A stretch of 64,000 bases of DNA from Hydrogenophilales bacterium 16-61-112 (GTDB lineage Bacteria > Pseudomonadota > Gammaproteobacteria > Burkholderiales > Thiobacillaceae): assembly GCA_002257045.1 (NCBI GenBank), contig NCHD01000017.1, positions 17,433 through 81,432 on the forward strand, in the 5' to 3' direction. The position numbers were made by a program, and so were the translations under genes. Below, in pieces: positions 55,964-64,000 of the stretch. Under the pieces are notes generated by a model. That model worked only from the letters and a program-made list of their open reading frames with translations, did not search any database and had not been told where the DNA came from. The stretch's first letter is position 1. Each line of letters begins with the position of its first letter.

Positions 55964-57106
55964 ATGTTCCGTTTTGCTGTTTTACCCTTGCTGCTGGCAG
56001 CAACATACATCCAGGCCGCGCCGTTAACGCTGGGTGTGGTTCTGGACCAGAACGAAACCGTCACCAACGCTGAGACCACCCGGCGTTATCGGGCCTTTGA
56101 AAACGAAGTCGAGCAAGCGCTGGGCCAGCCGGTTCTGATGCGTTACTACATCCGCGGCTTCGCCGCCATCAAGGATGCCAAGAATGGCTCGGTGGATCTG
56201 GTTTTCGGGCCGCCACAGGTGATTGCCAATATCAGCAAGTTCAAGTTTGAGCCCATACTCAAATCCAGTGCGATGACTGCGGCTTCCTTTGTAGCGGGTC
56301 CCGCCTACAAAGGCGGCTTGACCGCCAAGTCAAAGGCCCGGCTGGGCGTACCCGACTACGAGTCGCTCATGGGCGGAATGGCTCGCGGCGAAATCAACAG
56401 CCGCGGCCTGTCCAAGGGCGACTTCTCCGAGATCAAGTTTCACCGCATGCCTGAAGCGCCGCTGTATGGCGTGAAAATCGGCCGCTACGACCTTGCGGTG
56501 GCCTCAGCAGAAGAAGCCAAAACCTGGGCGGCCGCCAACGGTGGGCGCATCGTTTTCACCAGTTCCTCGATCCCATTGCGCGCACTGAGCGTGCAAACCG
56601 AGACGATCCCGGCCATCGCGCAACAAAAACTGGCCGCTTCGTTAAAAAATAGCAGCAGCCTGAACCTCACGCTGGTCGACGCCAGCAAGGCAGACTTCAA
56701 GGGCGTGGCGTCCATGTTGAATACCACGCCGACCAGCCTCCCGGGCGCAAAAGTCATCACGCTTGCCGAAGCCAAGCTGCTGTCTGCGAAAGGCGTGGCG
56801 ATCTATGACGTGCGGGTGCCCGAAGAATTTGATACGGCGCATATGCCCGGCGCGATTTCCGTGCCCTACAAGGAATCCAGCGCAAAAGAAGTCGGATTCG
56901 ACCCGGCGGATGACCAGTTTGCCCTGAACAAACTGCCCCGGGATAAAAACACCCCCTTCATGATGTACTGCGATGGCACCATCTGCTGGAAGAGCTATAA
57001 GTCCGCCCTGATGGCGGTCGAGGGGGGCTGGAAGAATGTGTACTGGTTTCGCGGTGGGCTCCCGGAATGGAAGGAAGCAGGATTACCGGTTGTTGCAAAA
57101 AAATAA
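55964..57106 (+). CDS. Periplasmic binding protein (PhnD-like) fused to rhodanese domain
   Basis: 380 residues with a signal peptide (residues 1-18, LPLLLAATYIQAA). Residues about 20-245 form a PhnD/phosphonate-type binding domain (LTLGVVLDQNETVTNAETTR, DLVFGPPQVIANIS). Residues about 260-378 are a rhodanese (AIYDVRVPEEFDTAHMPGAI, with the active loop CDGTICWKSY; the catalytic Cys is likely the first of these). Rhodaneses transfer sulfane sulfur. A fused binding protein suggests sensing or delivery of an anion or sulfur compound in the periplasm. GGAG precedes the ATG. A strong terminator follows. Confidence 0.82.
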   Translation: MFRFAVLPLLLAATYIQAAPLTLGVVLDQNETVTNAETTRRYRAFENEVEQALGQPVLMRYYIRGFAAIKDAKNGSVDLVFGPPQVIANISKFKFEPILKSSAMTAASFVAGPAYKGGLTAKSKARLGVPDYESLMGGMARGEINSRGLSKGDFSEIKFHRMPEAPLYGVKIGRYDLAVASAEEAKTWAAANGGRIVFTSSSIPLRALSVQTETIPAIAQQKLAASLKNSSSLNLTLVDASKADFKGVASMLNTTPTSLPGAKVITLAEAKLLSAKGVAIYDVRVPEEFDTAHMPGAISVPYKESSAKEVGFDPADDQFALNKLPRDKNTPFMMYCDGTICWKSYKSALMAVEGGWKNVYWFRGGLPEWKEAGLPVVAKK

Positions 57107-57116
57107 TCCGCTTCAC

Positions 57117-57159
57117 CGAGCACAAAAAAACCCGGCAATGCCGGGTTTTTTTGTGCTCG
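57117..57159. terminator. Bidirectional intrinsic terminator
   Basis: A perfect palindrome: outer CGAGCAC/GTGCTCG, A7/T7 tracts, and an inner ACCCGGC/GCCGGGT-type stem around a short AT loop. It separates the rhodanese-fusion gene from the convergent META-domain gene and can terminate both. Confidence 0.92.
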
Positions 57160-57184
57160 ACTCCCAAGTTGACGGGGTGCGCGT

Positions 57185-57964
57185 TTACTGAAAATGACGC
57201 GCCCCAAAGCGCGCCAGCACCTGGTCGACATCCATCAACTCCAGCGTTTCGCCCCGTATTCGATAGCGTGTGGCGCGCGCGTACGCAGCCAGCAGCGCAG
57301 CTTCCTGCTCCTTCATCCCGGGCAGGCACGCCATGTGCGTGCTACCCAAGGGGCCGATAAGCAACTCACCGGGACCGCGTTGGGTATAGCTGCCCATCAG
57401 CTTGTTACAACCGCTGCTGGCACTGACCCGCCCATCGAGCAGCAGCAAATACGCTTCGCGCTCATGCGGCTGGACCTGCGCCGGCCGCCCGCCAAGCGTG
57501 ATCAGTTTCCAGTAAGTGTTTTCCAGTGAAGCCTCAGATGCAGCCAGCGGTGTCGCGTCAACCCGCTGCAACTCCAATTGAGCCTGTGTGCCCGCTCCCT
57601 GGGTAATCACCGCCACATTCTGGGCAGTGGTGTAGAGCAGTTCGCCGCTGCGGCTCAACATGGCGCGCACGGCATAACGATGGCTGGCCTGGATATCCGC
57701 CGGGTAATAAGGCAGCTCGAACGCAAGCGGAAACTGTCGACCACCTCCCGGCAGAGTCAGCCGCGCCAGACGTTTTACCCTGGCATCGACTTTCGAGAAA
57801 TCCAGCAACTCGACTGTCAGGGTGGCGTCATCCGGCAGCACGCTGCGGTCAGGATAATTCACCATACCCGCGATGCGGTCCAGCGGACTGGCCGGCAATG
57901 CGGGAGCATGAGCCGCCACAAGCAAGACAGACAGGCGGATCAGAACAGATCGTGAGCATTGCAT
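57185..57964 (-). CDS. Secreted YbaY-like plus META-domain protein
   Basis: 259 residues from ATG at 57964. The N-terminus is a signal peptide (LIRLSVLLVAAHAPALPASP). Residues 30-140 resemble YbaY-type beta-sandwich lipoproteins (LPDDATLTVELLDFS). Residues about 155-259 are a META domain with its GCNKLMGSY motif and a central LLIGPLGSTHMACLPGM. META-domain proteins (HslJ-like) are linked to heat and antibiotic tolerance in the envelope; the specific job is unknown. Longer upstream starts would run through the ubiD remnant. Confidence 0.82.
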   Translation of the reverse strand: MQCSRSVLIRLSVLLVAAHAPALPASPLDRIAGMVNYPDRSVLPDDATLTVELLDFSKVDARVKRLARLTLPGGGRQFPLAFELPYYPADIQASHRYAVRAMLSRSGELLYTTAQNVAVITQGAGTQAQLELQRVDATPLAASEASLENTYWKLITLGGRPAQVQPHEREAYLLLLDGRVSASSGCNKLMGSYTQRGPGELLIGPLGSTHMACLPGMKEQEAALLAAYARATRYRIRGETLELMDVDQVLARFGARHFQ

Positions 57965-58062
57965 GGCCCGCCTCACCAAGCGCAATGCGGACGTCAACGT
58001 CCCGGCCGGTCTAACCGGGCAGGGACGTTTCCGGGCACAGGAAAGCGTCACCGCCACCATGC

Positions 58063-59456
58063 CTATAAACCGAGCGTGTCCCATAACGCGTCGATCCGGG
58101 CCTTGACGGCCGCATCCATCACGATCGGCGTCCCCCATTCGCGCGTCGTTTCGCCGGGCCATTTGTTGGTGGCATCAATGCCCATTTTGCTGCCGAGACC
58201 GGATACCGCGTGGTCAGCGCCCACATCACCTCTTTCCAGTCGCGCACGTTGACGTCGTCGTCCATCACCAGAATGAACTTGGTGTACATGAACTGGCGCA
58301 AAAAACTCCATACACCAAACATCACGCGCTTGGCGTGGCCGGGGTATTGCTTCTTCATGCTCACCACCGCCATGCGATAGGAGCAGCCTTCAGGCGGCAG
58401 GTAAAAGTCGGTGATTTCGGGAAACTGCTTTTGCAGCAGCGGCACGAACACCTCGTTTAGCGCAACGCCCAAAATAGCCGGCTCGTCAGGCGGCTTGCCA
58501 GTGTAGGTGGAGTGGTAAATCGGGTCGCGCCGCATCGTGATGCGCTCGACGGTGAACACCGGGAAGGTTTCCTGCTCGTTGTAATAGCCAGTGTGGTCGC
58601 CATACGGGCCTTCCAGCGCGGTCTCACCCGGGTGAATTACACCTTCAAGCACGATCTCGCTCGATGCCGGCACCTGTAAATCGCTGCCCAGGCACTTTGT
58701 GACTTCGGTCTTGGCGCCGCGCAGTAAGCCGGCGAACTGATATTCCGACAGTGAATCCGGCACCGGAGTCACCGCGCCGAGGATGGTTGCCGGGTCGGCG
58801 CCGAGCGCCACGGCAACCGGAAACGGCTCGCCTGAATGCGCCAGTTGATGCTCGCGGAAATCCAGCGCGCCGCCGCGATGCGCGAGCCAGCGCATGATCA
58901 GCTTGTTGCGGCCGATCACCTGCTGGCGATAAATGCCGAGATTCTGCCGCTTCTTGTGCGGCCCGCGCGTAACCGTCAGCCCCCAGGTGATGAGCGGCGC
59001 AATGTCACCCGGCCAGCAATGCTGGACCGGCAGGCGCGCCAGATCGACGTCTGCGCCCTCCCACACAATGTCCTGACACGGCGCGCCCCGCACCTCTTTG
59101 GGCGCCATGTTCAGCACCTGTTTCAGTACCGGCCATTTGTCCCAGGCGTCACGCAGGCCTTTGGGCGGCTCGGGTTCCTTCAGGTAAGCAAGCAGCTTGC
59201 CCACCTCGCGCAACCGCGACGGGTCATCTTCACCCATGCCATATGCGACGCGCTTGACCGTGCCAAACAGATTGGCCAGCACCGGCATGCTGTGGCCCTT
59301 GGGGTTTTCAAACAACAAGGCCGGGCCGCCGGCGCGCAGCACGCGGTCGGCAATTTCGGTCATTTCCAGCCTGGGATCGACTGCAACGCTGATGCGTTTG
59401 AGTTCGCCCATTTTTTCCAGTTGCGCGATGAAATCGCGCAGGTCACGGTAGATCAT
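58063..59456 (-). pseudogene. ubiD: UbiD-family decarboxylase with a short internal deletion
   Basis: The frame from ATG at 59456 gives a normal UbiD for about 427 residues: [20 protein letters not shown], the prFMN-site region around [14 protein letters not shown], and [11 protein letters not shown]. At about 58212, after VMWALTTR, the expected stretch of some 23 residues (normally ending ...YLDFASP) is missing and the frame changes: the product ends in 18 foreign residues at a stop at 58119. The true C-terminus ([18 protein letters not shown] to DALWDTLGL) is intact in another frame down to 58063. UbiD decarboxylates 4-hydroxy-3-polyprenylbenzoate in ubiquinone synthesis. As written, the enzyme loses its C-terminal 60 residues. 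Confidence 0.82.
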
Positions 59457-59504
59457 AAAAGCCGTTCAGATGCCGGTTACGCCTGGCCGCACGAAGCAGG
59501 CCGC

Positions 59505-60077
59505 TCAGTCGATGATTTCAAACAAGGTGACGACCTTGGCTACGCCGGTAGACGAGCTCGCGACCGCCGTGGCAGCCTGGGCTTCGGTCTGGGTGACCAG
59601 ACCCATCAGGTACACCACGCCGGCTTCTGTCACCACCTTGATTTTGCTTCCCGGCACCCTGTCGTCCCCGAGCATGCGGGTTTTGACGTTGCTGGTGATG
59701 GTGGTGTCGCTGGCCTTGGTGGAGAACGAAGAAACCTGTCCCACGCTCAGTTCATCGAACACGGTTCGCACATCCGGGATCTCCTTCATCAGCTTGACCG
59801 CACCGCTGCGGGTGGCTTCATCCTGCACCTGCCCGGTCAGCAAAACCTGACGGTTGAAACTGGTGGCGGAAATGTTGTTGGCTTTTTGCGGATAGGCGTT
59901 GCTCAAGCGGTTCAGCGCATGCAACTCGATTTCCTGATCGCCGACGTAGACGCCGGTGGTGCGGCGATCCAGCGCGGCCGACGTGCCCACCGCCGCGCCG
60001 CCGACCACCACTGCCGCACAACCGTGCAATTGCGAAACCATGACGCCAGCCAGCGCCAGATAAATCAGTTTATTCAT
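59505..60077 (-). CDS. BON-domain lipoprotein (DolP/YraP-like)
   Basis: 190 residues with a lipobox (SQLHGC, lipidated Cys near residue 20) and two BON domains (about 48-115 and 125-188; SFNRQVLLTGQVQDEATR and KIKVVTEAGVVYLMGLVTQT). DolP/YraP proteins sit in the outer-membrane inner leaflet and support envelope integrity. It follows diaA with a 4-base overlap, as in many proteobacteria. Confidence 0.93.
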   Translation of the reverse strand: MNKLIYLALAGVMVSQLHGCAAVVVGGAAVGTSAALDRRTTGVYVGDQEIELHALNRLSNAYPQKANNISATSFNRQVLLTGQVQDEATRSGAVKLMKEIPDVRTVFDELSVGQVSSFSTKASDTTITSNVKTRMLGDDRVPGSKIKVVTEAGVVYLMGLVTQTEAQAATAVASSSTGVAKVVTLFEIID

Positions 60078-60667
60078 TCCTCAACTCCCAATAAAACGCT
60101 GTCCACCGCATCGCACAGGCAATGAATAGTCAGCAAGTGAATTTCTTGAATGCGCGCAGCGGATTCGGCGAACGCGCAGAGTAGGACGTCATCTTGCACC
60201 AGACGTTCCGCCAACTGGCCGCCGCTGCGGCCGCTTAACGCGATGACGTGGACGCTGCGCGTGTGCGCCGCGTCCACCGCCTGCAGCACGCTGGGTGAAT
60301 TTCCGCTGGTGGAAATCGCCAGCAGGATATCGCCCGGCTGCCCGAGTACTTTGACCTGGCGCGCAAACACCTGATCGTAGGCGGTGTCGTTGGCGATTGA
60401 AGTCAGGGTCGAACTGTCGGTGGTGAGCGCGATGGCAGCAAGTCCGGGGCGTTCCTGCTCGAAGCGATGCACCATCTGCGCGACAAAGCGCTGCGCATCT
60501 GCCGCCGACCCGCCGTTGCCGCAGGCCATGATCTTGCCGCCCTGGGTCAAGCTGTGCACCATCAGCCGGGCGGCCTGTTCAATGGACGGGGCAAGCGCTT
60601 CCGCCGCATCCTGAATGGTCTGCGCCGATATCTGGAAGTGGCTCAAAATTCGGTCGTGTAAGGCCAT
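60074..60667 (-). CDS. SIS-domain protein, DiaA/GmhA-like
   Basis: 197 residues forming one sugar-isomerase domain, with MACGNGGSAADAQRFVAQMV near residues 47-66 and LLAISTSGNSPSVLQAV near 113-130. This matches both DiaA (a DnaA-binding initiator-associating protein) and GmhA (phosphoheptose isomerase); the genomic position next to yraN and the BON lipoprotein favours DiaA. It is the first gene of the pair with the BON lipoprotein. Confidence 0.9.
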   Translation of the reverse strand: MALHDRILSHFQISAQTIQDAAEALAPSIEQAARLMVHSLTQGGKIMACGNGGSAADAQRFVAQMVHRFEQERPGLAAIALTTDSSTLTSIANDTAYDQVFARQVKVLGQPGDILLAISTSGNSPSVLQAVDAAHTRSVHVIALSGRSGGQLAERLVQDDVLLCAFAESAARIQEIHLLTIHCLCDAVDSVLLGVEE

Positions 60668-60690
60668 CCGCGAATTATCCCATCTTCCCG

Positions 60691-61056
60691 TCAGCCCACG
60701 TCGTCAAACGCATTCCTGATCCAGTCCGGCGCGCCACTGCCATCGAGCGCCACCACGTCGAAGCGGCACGGCGGCAGCGTTTGCAGTGCGCTCAGGTACT
60801 GGCGCGCGGCGGCCAGGAGCTTGCGTTGCTTGGCGGGTGTCACACTGGCGGCCGCGCCGCCGAAATCGCTGCGGCTGCGCAGGCGGACCTCGACAAACAC
60901 CCGCGTGGCGCCGTCCTGCATGATGAGGTCGATCTCGCCAAAACGGCAGTGCCAGTTGCGCGCGACCAAAGCCAGGCCCTGCTTAACCAGGAACGCTTCG
61001 GCGCGCGCTTCGGCGGATTGCCCAAGCAGGGTTTTCAACATCTGCGACAATATCAA
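60691..61056 (-). CDS. YraN/UPF0102 nuclease-fold protein
   Basis: 121 residues. The UPF0102 signature is clear: [20 protein letters not shown] and [21 protein letters not shown], a Holliday-junction-resolvase-like fold with the acidic residues of a nuclease core. Activity has not been established for most members. It is divergent from rsmI with just 2 bp between start codons, an extremely short intergenic space, so promoters must overlap coding sequence. Confidence 0.93.
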   Translation of the reverse strand: MILSQMLKTLLGQSAEARAEAFLVKQGLALVARNWHCRFGEIDLIMQDGATRVFVEVRLRSRSDFGGAAASVTPAKQRKLLAAARQYLSALQTLPPCRFDVVALDGSGAPDWIRNAFDDVG

Positions 61057-61058
61057 GG

Positions 61059-61931
61059 ATGAATGACAGCCCGCATCATAACCGCCTGCCCGCCGCGCTT
61101 TACGTCGTTGCCACGCCGATCGGCAACCTTGGCGACATCACCCTGCGTGCGCTCGATACGTTAAAAAGCGTGGACCGTGTGGCCGCCGAAGACACCCGCG
61201 TGTCGGGACAGCTGCTTGCGCATTTCGATATCTCCAAGCCGCTGGTATCGATCCGCGAACACAACGAACGCGAGGCCGCCGAAAAGGTGATCGCCTGGAT
61301 CGTGGGCGGCGAGGCCGTGGCCTATGTGTCCGACGCCGGCACGCCCGCCGTGTCCGACCCCGGCGCACGGTTGGTCGCGGCGGTACGTGCGGCCGGATTG
61401 ATCGTGGTGCCGATACCCGGCGCGTCGGCGGTGGTGACAGCATTGTCGGCAGCGGGGATCGAGTCGGGGCAATGGCTGTTTCATGGCTTTTTGCCGCCCA
61501 AATCCGGGGCGCGCAAAACCGAACTGCAAACGCTGGCCGCGCTCCCTGCTGCGCTGGTTTTTTATGAAGCGCCGCACCGCATCGAGGAAACCGTGACGGA
61601 TCTGGCTGCCGTGCTCGACAACACCCGCCTGCTGACACTGGCGCGTGAACTAACCAAAAAATTCGAGTCGATCATTACGTTGCCGCTGGTCGATGCGACC
61701 GCCTGGCTGGCGGCCGATGCCAACAACGTGCGGGGCGAGTTTGTCGTCATCGTGCACCCGCCGCATGCCGCCGCTGTCGCCATCGACGCCGAAGCGATGC
61801 GCGTGCTCGACCTGCTGGCGGACGCGCTGCCGCCCACGCTGGCTGCCAAGCTGGCCTCCAAAATCACCGGGCGTCCGAAAGCCGAGCTGTATCAAATGTC
61901 CCTTGCCCGCAAACCCCAGGACAATCCATGA
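61059..61931 (+). CDS. rsmI: 16S rRNA 2'-O-methyltransferase RsmI
   Basis: 290 residues of the tetrapyrrole-methylase fold. [37 protein letters not shown] and [12 protein letters not shown] are family hallmarks. It methylates the 2'-O of C1402 in 16S rRNA. The stop overlaps the pyrC ATG (ATGA). This gene, pyrC and rnpB precede the dcw cell-division cluster in many betaproteobacteria. Confidence 0.96.
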   Translation: MNDSPHHNRLPAALYVVATPIGNLGDITLRALDTLKSVDRVAAEDTRVSGQLLAHFDISKPLVSIREHNEREAAEKVIAWIVGGEAVAYVSDAGTPAVSDPGARLVAAVRAAGLIVVPIPGASAVVTALSAAGIESGQWLFHGFLPPKSGARKTELQTLAALPAALVFYEAPHRIEETVTDLAAVLDNTRLLTLARELTKKFESIITLPLVDATAWLAADANNVRGEFVVIVHPPHAAAVAIDAEAMRVLDLLADALPPTLAAKLASKITGRPKAELYQMSLARKPQDNP

Positions 61932-62962
61932 CCGACACGATCACGATTACCCGCCCCGACGACTGGCACATCCACTTCCGCGACGGCGCGGCGATGGCGA
62001 GCGTGCTGCCCGATACCGCGCGCGTATTCGGCCGCGCCATCGCCATGCCTAATCTCAAACCGCCGGTCACCACCGTTGCGCTCGCGGCCGCCTATCGGGC
62101 GCGCCTGCTTGCCGCCGTGCCCGCAGATCGCAGCTTCGAGCCCTTGATGACGATCTACCTGACCGACAACACCGCGCCGGATGAAATCGTCCGCGCCCGT
62201 CAAAGCGGTTTCATCCATGCAGTGAAGTACTACCCGGCCGGCGCAACCACCAACTCAGACTCCGGCGTCACCGACCTGAACAAAGCCTATCCCGTCATTG
62301 CGGCGATGGAGGAAGCCGGCATGCCGCTGCTGCTGCACGGCGAAGTCACCGACCCGGAGGTCGATGTGTTCGACCGCGAAGCGGTATTCATCGAGCGCCA
62401 TCTCACCCGGCTGATGCGCGACTTTCCGCGCCTGAAGATCGTGCTCGAACACATCACCACCCGTCAGGCGGCCGAGTTTGTCGCAGCGGCGCCCGCTACC
62501 GTTGGTGCGACCATTACCGTGCATCACCTGCTGTACAACCGCAACGCGATGTTCCAGGGCGGTATCCGCCCTCATTTATATTGCCTGCCGATTCTCAAGC
62601 GCGAAATGCATCGCCAGGCGTTGGTTGCGGCGGCAACCTCCGGCAACCCCAAGTTCTTTCTTGGCACCGACTCCGCGCCGCACGCGCTGGGGGCAAAAGA
62701 GTCGTCCTGTGGATGCGCCGGCATTTATACCGCCCATGCCGCAATCGAACTGTATGCCGAGGCTTTCGACGCGGCAGGTGCACTCGACAGACTGGAAGCC
62801 TTCGCCAGCTTTTATGGCGCAAACTTCTACGGCCTGCCGCGCAATTCGGGCTCGATTACCCTGCGGCGCGAGAACTGGGTGGTGCCGCCACAGCTCGGCA
62901 TGGGTGAATTGCTGCTGGTTCCGCTGCGCGCGGGTGAAACGATCCACTGGCGCGTGATATGA
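61928..62962 (+). CDS. pyrC: Dihydroorotase (class II)
   Basis: 344 residues. Zinc ligands H14 and H16 are in [11 protein letters not shown]. The carboxylated lysine is in [16 protein letters not shown]. Further ligands lie in LLLHGEVTD and VLEHITTRQ; the catalytic Asp is in [16 protein letters not shown]. It closes carbamoyl-aspartate to dihydroorotate in pyrimidine synthesis. It is translated with rsmI and is followed by a terminator that mainly serves the opposite strand. Confidence 0.96.
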   Translation: MTDTITITRPDDWHIHFRDGAAMASVLPDTARVFGRAIAMPNLKPPVTTVALAAAYRARLLAAVPADRSFEPLMTIYLTDNTAPDEIVRARQSGFIHAVKYYPAGATTNSDSGVTDLNKAYPVIAAMEEAGMPLLLHGEVTDPEVDVFDREAVFIERHLTRLMRDFPRLKIVLEHITTRQAAEFVAAAPATVGATITVHHLLYNRNAMFQGGIRPHLYCLPILKREMHRQALVAAATSGNPKFFLGTDSAPHALGAKESSCGCAGIYTAHAAIELYAEAFDAAGALDRLEAFASFYGANFYGLPRNSGSITLRRENWVVPPQLGMGELLLVPLRAGETIHWRVI

Positions 62963-62974
62963 ACGACCGAATCT

Positions 62975-63008
62975 GAAAATAAAAACGGCAGACTTTGGGT
63001 CTGCCGTT
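62975..63008 (-). terminator. Intrinsic terminator for the DUF1269 gene
   Basis: A 10-bp perfect stem AACGGCAGAC (62984-62993)/GTCTGCCGTT (62999-63008). On the minus strand it is followed by a T-rich tract; on the plus strand the stem is not followed by a T-run, so it serves the convergent DUF1269 gene best and pyrC less well. Confidence 0.8.
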
Positions 63009-63016
63009 GGTGGAAG

Positions 63017-63547
63017 CTAGCCAGCGCTTCCTAGGTTCGCGCGATTTTGCATCGCGCGTGAGGAGACGGTTTCTGCTTCATGATGCTGCGAGGCAATCAA
63101 TTGCTTGATTTCGTCGACACGCCCGGCAGGCACATCAACCATCATCAATACGCGTCCGGCAGCAACGGCTGATTCAAAGGTTTTCAGCCGTGAGTTCGGT
63201 ATCGAACTGGCGACCATACTGGCAACCCATGCACCGAAAGCAGCGCCAAGCAATGCGGTAATCAAAATGGTCACGAACTGCAGGTCGATGCCGGCCGGTG
63301 GAAAAAGCACTGCAACCAATCCGGCCAGAATACCGATGCCCCCGCCGACTGCCAGTCCGGTTTCGGCGCCATGAACAAAATCGGAGGATTGCAGAATCGA
63401 AGCTTCATGCAGACCGTTCAAGGGCACGCCATCCCGGGCCATGACATGGATATGCGCGTTCTCGATCTGCGCGAGCAGCAACTCGTCACGAATCCTGCGA
63501 GCACTGGCAGCATCCGGGAGGATGAAATACAGACGTCTTCTCATCAC
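63017..63547 (-). CDS. DUF1269 membrane protein
   Basis: 176 residues (or 175 from a second ATG at 63544). Residues 5-50 are a soluble alpha/beta segment (RLYFILPDAASARRIRDELL); two hydrophobic stretches (about 63-85 and 92-115) with Gly-rich helix-packing motifs follow; the C-terminus is soluble (GRVLMMVDVPAGRVDEIKQL). The DUF1269 family is of unknown function and often stress-related. It is divergent from rnpB. Confidence 0.85.
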   Translation of the reverse strand: MMRRRLYFILPDAASARRIRDELLLAQIENAHIHVMARDGVPLNGLHEASILQSSDFVHGAETGLAVGGGIGILAGLVAVLFPPAGIDLQFVTILITALLGAAFGAWVASMVASSIPNSRLKTFESAVAAGRVLMMVDVPAGRVDEIKQLIASQHHEAETVSSRAMQNRANLGSAG

Positions 63548-63715
63548 GGGTTACCTCAAAATCGAGCGTACAAATTAAAGCCATAAACGGTTTCTAGTCC
63601 ATACCACATAACCGTCAAGGGAATTTATTCATCGATAGAAATATTTGATGAGGCACGGGATCAAAATGCAGACTCCGCAGCCTTCATGTCTGGCGCAGGA
63701 CAGTATATCCACAAG

Positions 63716-63738
63716 GGTGATCGCGATCACCTTATAAT
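63716..63738 (+). promoter_or_regulatory. rnpB promoter with an embedded 16-bp palindrome
   Basis: A perfect -10 hexamer TATAAT lies at 63733-63738, about 10 bases before the RNase P RNA 5' end. Immediately before it is a perfect 16-bp palindrome, GGTGATCGCGATCACC (63716-63731), filling the spacer where RNA polymerase would sit. The -35 region (about 63710) is a poor match. The palindrome is placed as an operator would be; the binding protein is unknown. Confidence 0.5.
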
Positions 63739-63747
63739 CACAAGCGG

Positions 63748-64000
63748 AAAAGCCGGTCAGACAACCGCCGCCATGAAAGTGGGGGAGGAAAGTCCGGGCT
63801 CCAAAGAGCAGGATGCTGGCTAACGGCCAGACGCAGCAACTGCCCTGTTGCAAGACATGGCAGCCAAGGCGAGGAATAGGGCCACAGAGACGAGCGTATT
63901 GAGTTACGGTGAAACGCGGTAACCTCCATCCGGAGCAACACCAAATAGGCAGGCGATGAAGCGGCTCGCTGAGTCTGCGGGTAGGTGGCTGGAGCCGGTC
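63748..64000 (+). ncRNA. rnpB: RNase P RNA (M1 RNA), 3' end beyond window
   Basis: The bacterial class A RNase P RNA core is recognisable: the 5' end AAGCCGGTCAGACAACCGCC, GAGGAAAGTCCGGGCTCC, CCACAGAGACGAG, GGTGAAACGCGGTAACCTCC, and CCGGAGCAACACCAAATAGG. It matures tRNA 5' ends with the RnpA protein. The P3 arm and the P13/P14 region look shorter than in E. coli M1 RNA. The gene continues past the right edge; the final CR V and P4 3' strand are not in view. Confidence 0.93.

Overview
The window is a chromosomal segment of a betaproteobacterium, most likely a chemolithoautotrophic relative of Thiobacillus or another sulfur-oxidising Nitrosomonadales lineage. This is inferred from G+C-rich, densely packed genes and from conserved betaproteobacterial gene orders: hemC-hemD-hemX-hemY, rsmB-DUF4390-ntrY-ntrX-trkA-trkH, fmt/def-lysM-dprA-smg-topA, and BON lipoprotein-diaA-yraN-rsmI-pyrC-rnpB. 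Two SulP transporters flanking a gamma-carbonic anhydrase, a cytochrome P460, a SoxW-like periplasmic thioredoxin and a binding-protein/rhodanese fusion also fit a lithotroph. No rRNA, tRNA, CRISPR array, integrase or transposase gene was seen.

Layout. 1-11 kb: TerC (cut by the edge), HtpX, NhaR, a PIN protein, thioredoxin, the SulP-carbonic anhydrase-SulP cluster, small regulatory and Cys-cluster proteins, an epimerase and a ferredoxin-type reductase. 11.4-12.9 kb: a 1.5-kb element with long inverted repeats that carries only a CoiA-like gene and appears to sit in the loop of a split terminator. 13-22 kb: DUF302, heme genes, a SoxW-like protein, a two-component pair and mpl. 22.1-28.5 kb: a restriction-modification island (5mC methyltransferase, MORC-like ATPase, Z1 ATPase, PD-(D/E)XK protein) bounded by 25-bp inverted repeats. 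28.6-40 kb: AddA-like helicase-nuclease, DUF938, argJ, a broken NYN gene, pirin, DUF815, cytochrome P460, Nudix-ThiE fusion and phoU. 40-50 kb: Trk potassium uptake, NtrYX, rsmB, fmt and def. 50-64 kb: damaged lysM and dprA, smg, topA, the rhodanese fusion, damaged ubiD, rsmI, pyrC and the start of RNase P RNA at the right edge.

How genes work together. The SulP/carbonic anhydrase trio is a plausible inorganic-carbon (or sulfate) uptake unit. The four-gene island matches the MORC/Z1 class of restriction-modification systems known from comparative genomics. HemC and HemD make uroporphyrinogen III, with HemX and HemY as accessory proteins. TrkH/TrkA import K+, and NtrY/NtrX form a sensor-regulator pair.

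A striking feature is a series of small lesions between about 34.7 and 58.2 kb: a NYN/OST-HTH gene with its centre missing, a TPR gene fused in frame to the tail of yggX, a frameshifted lysM whose end is fused to dprA, a second internal deletion in dprA, and a short deletion in ubiD. They may reflect real gene decay by short deletions or a faulty assembly; raw reads would decide.
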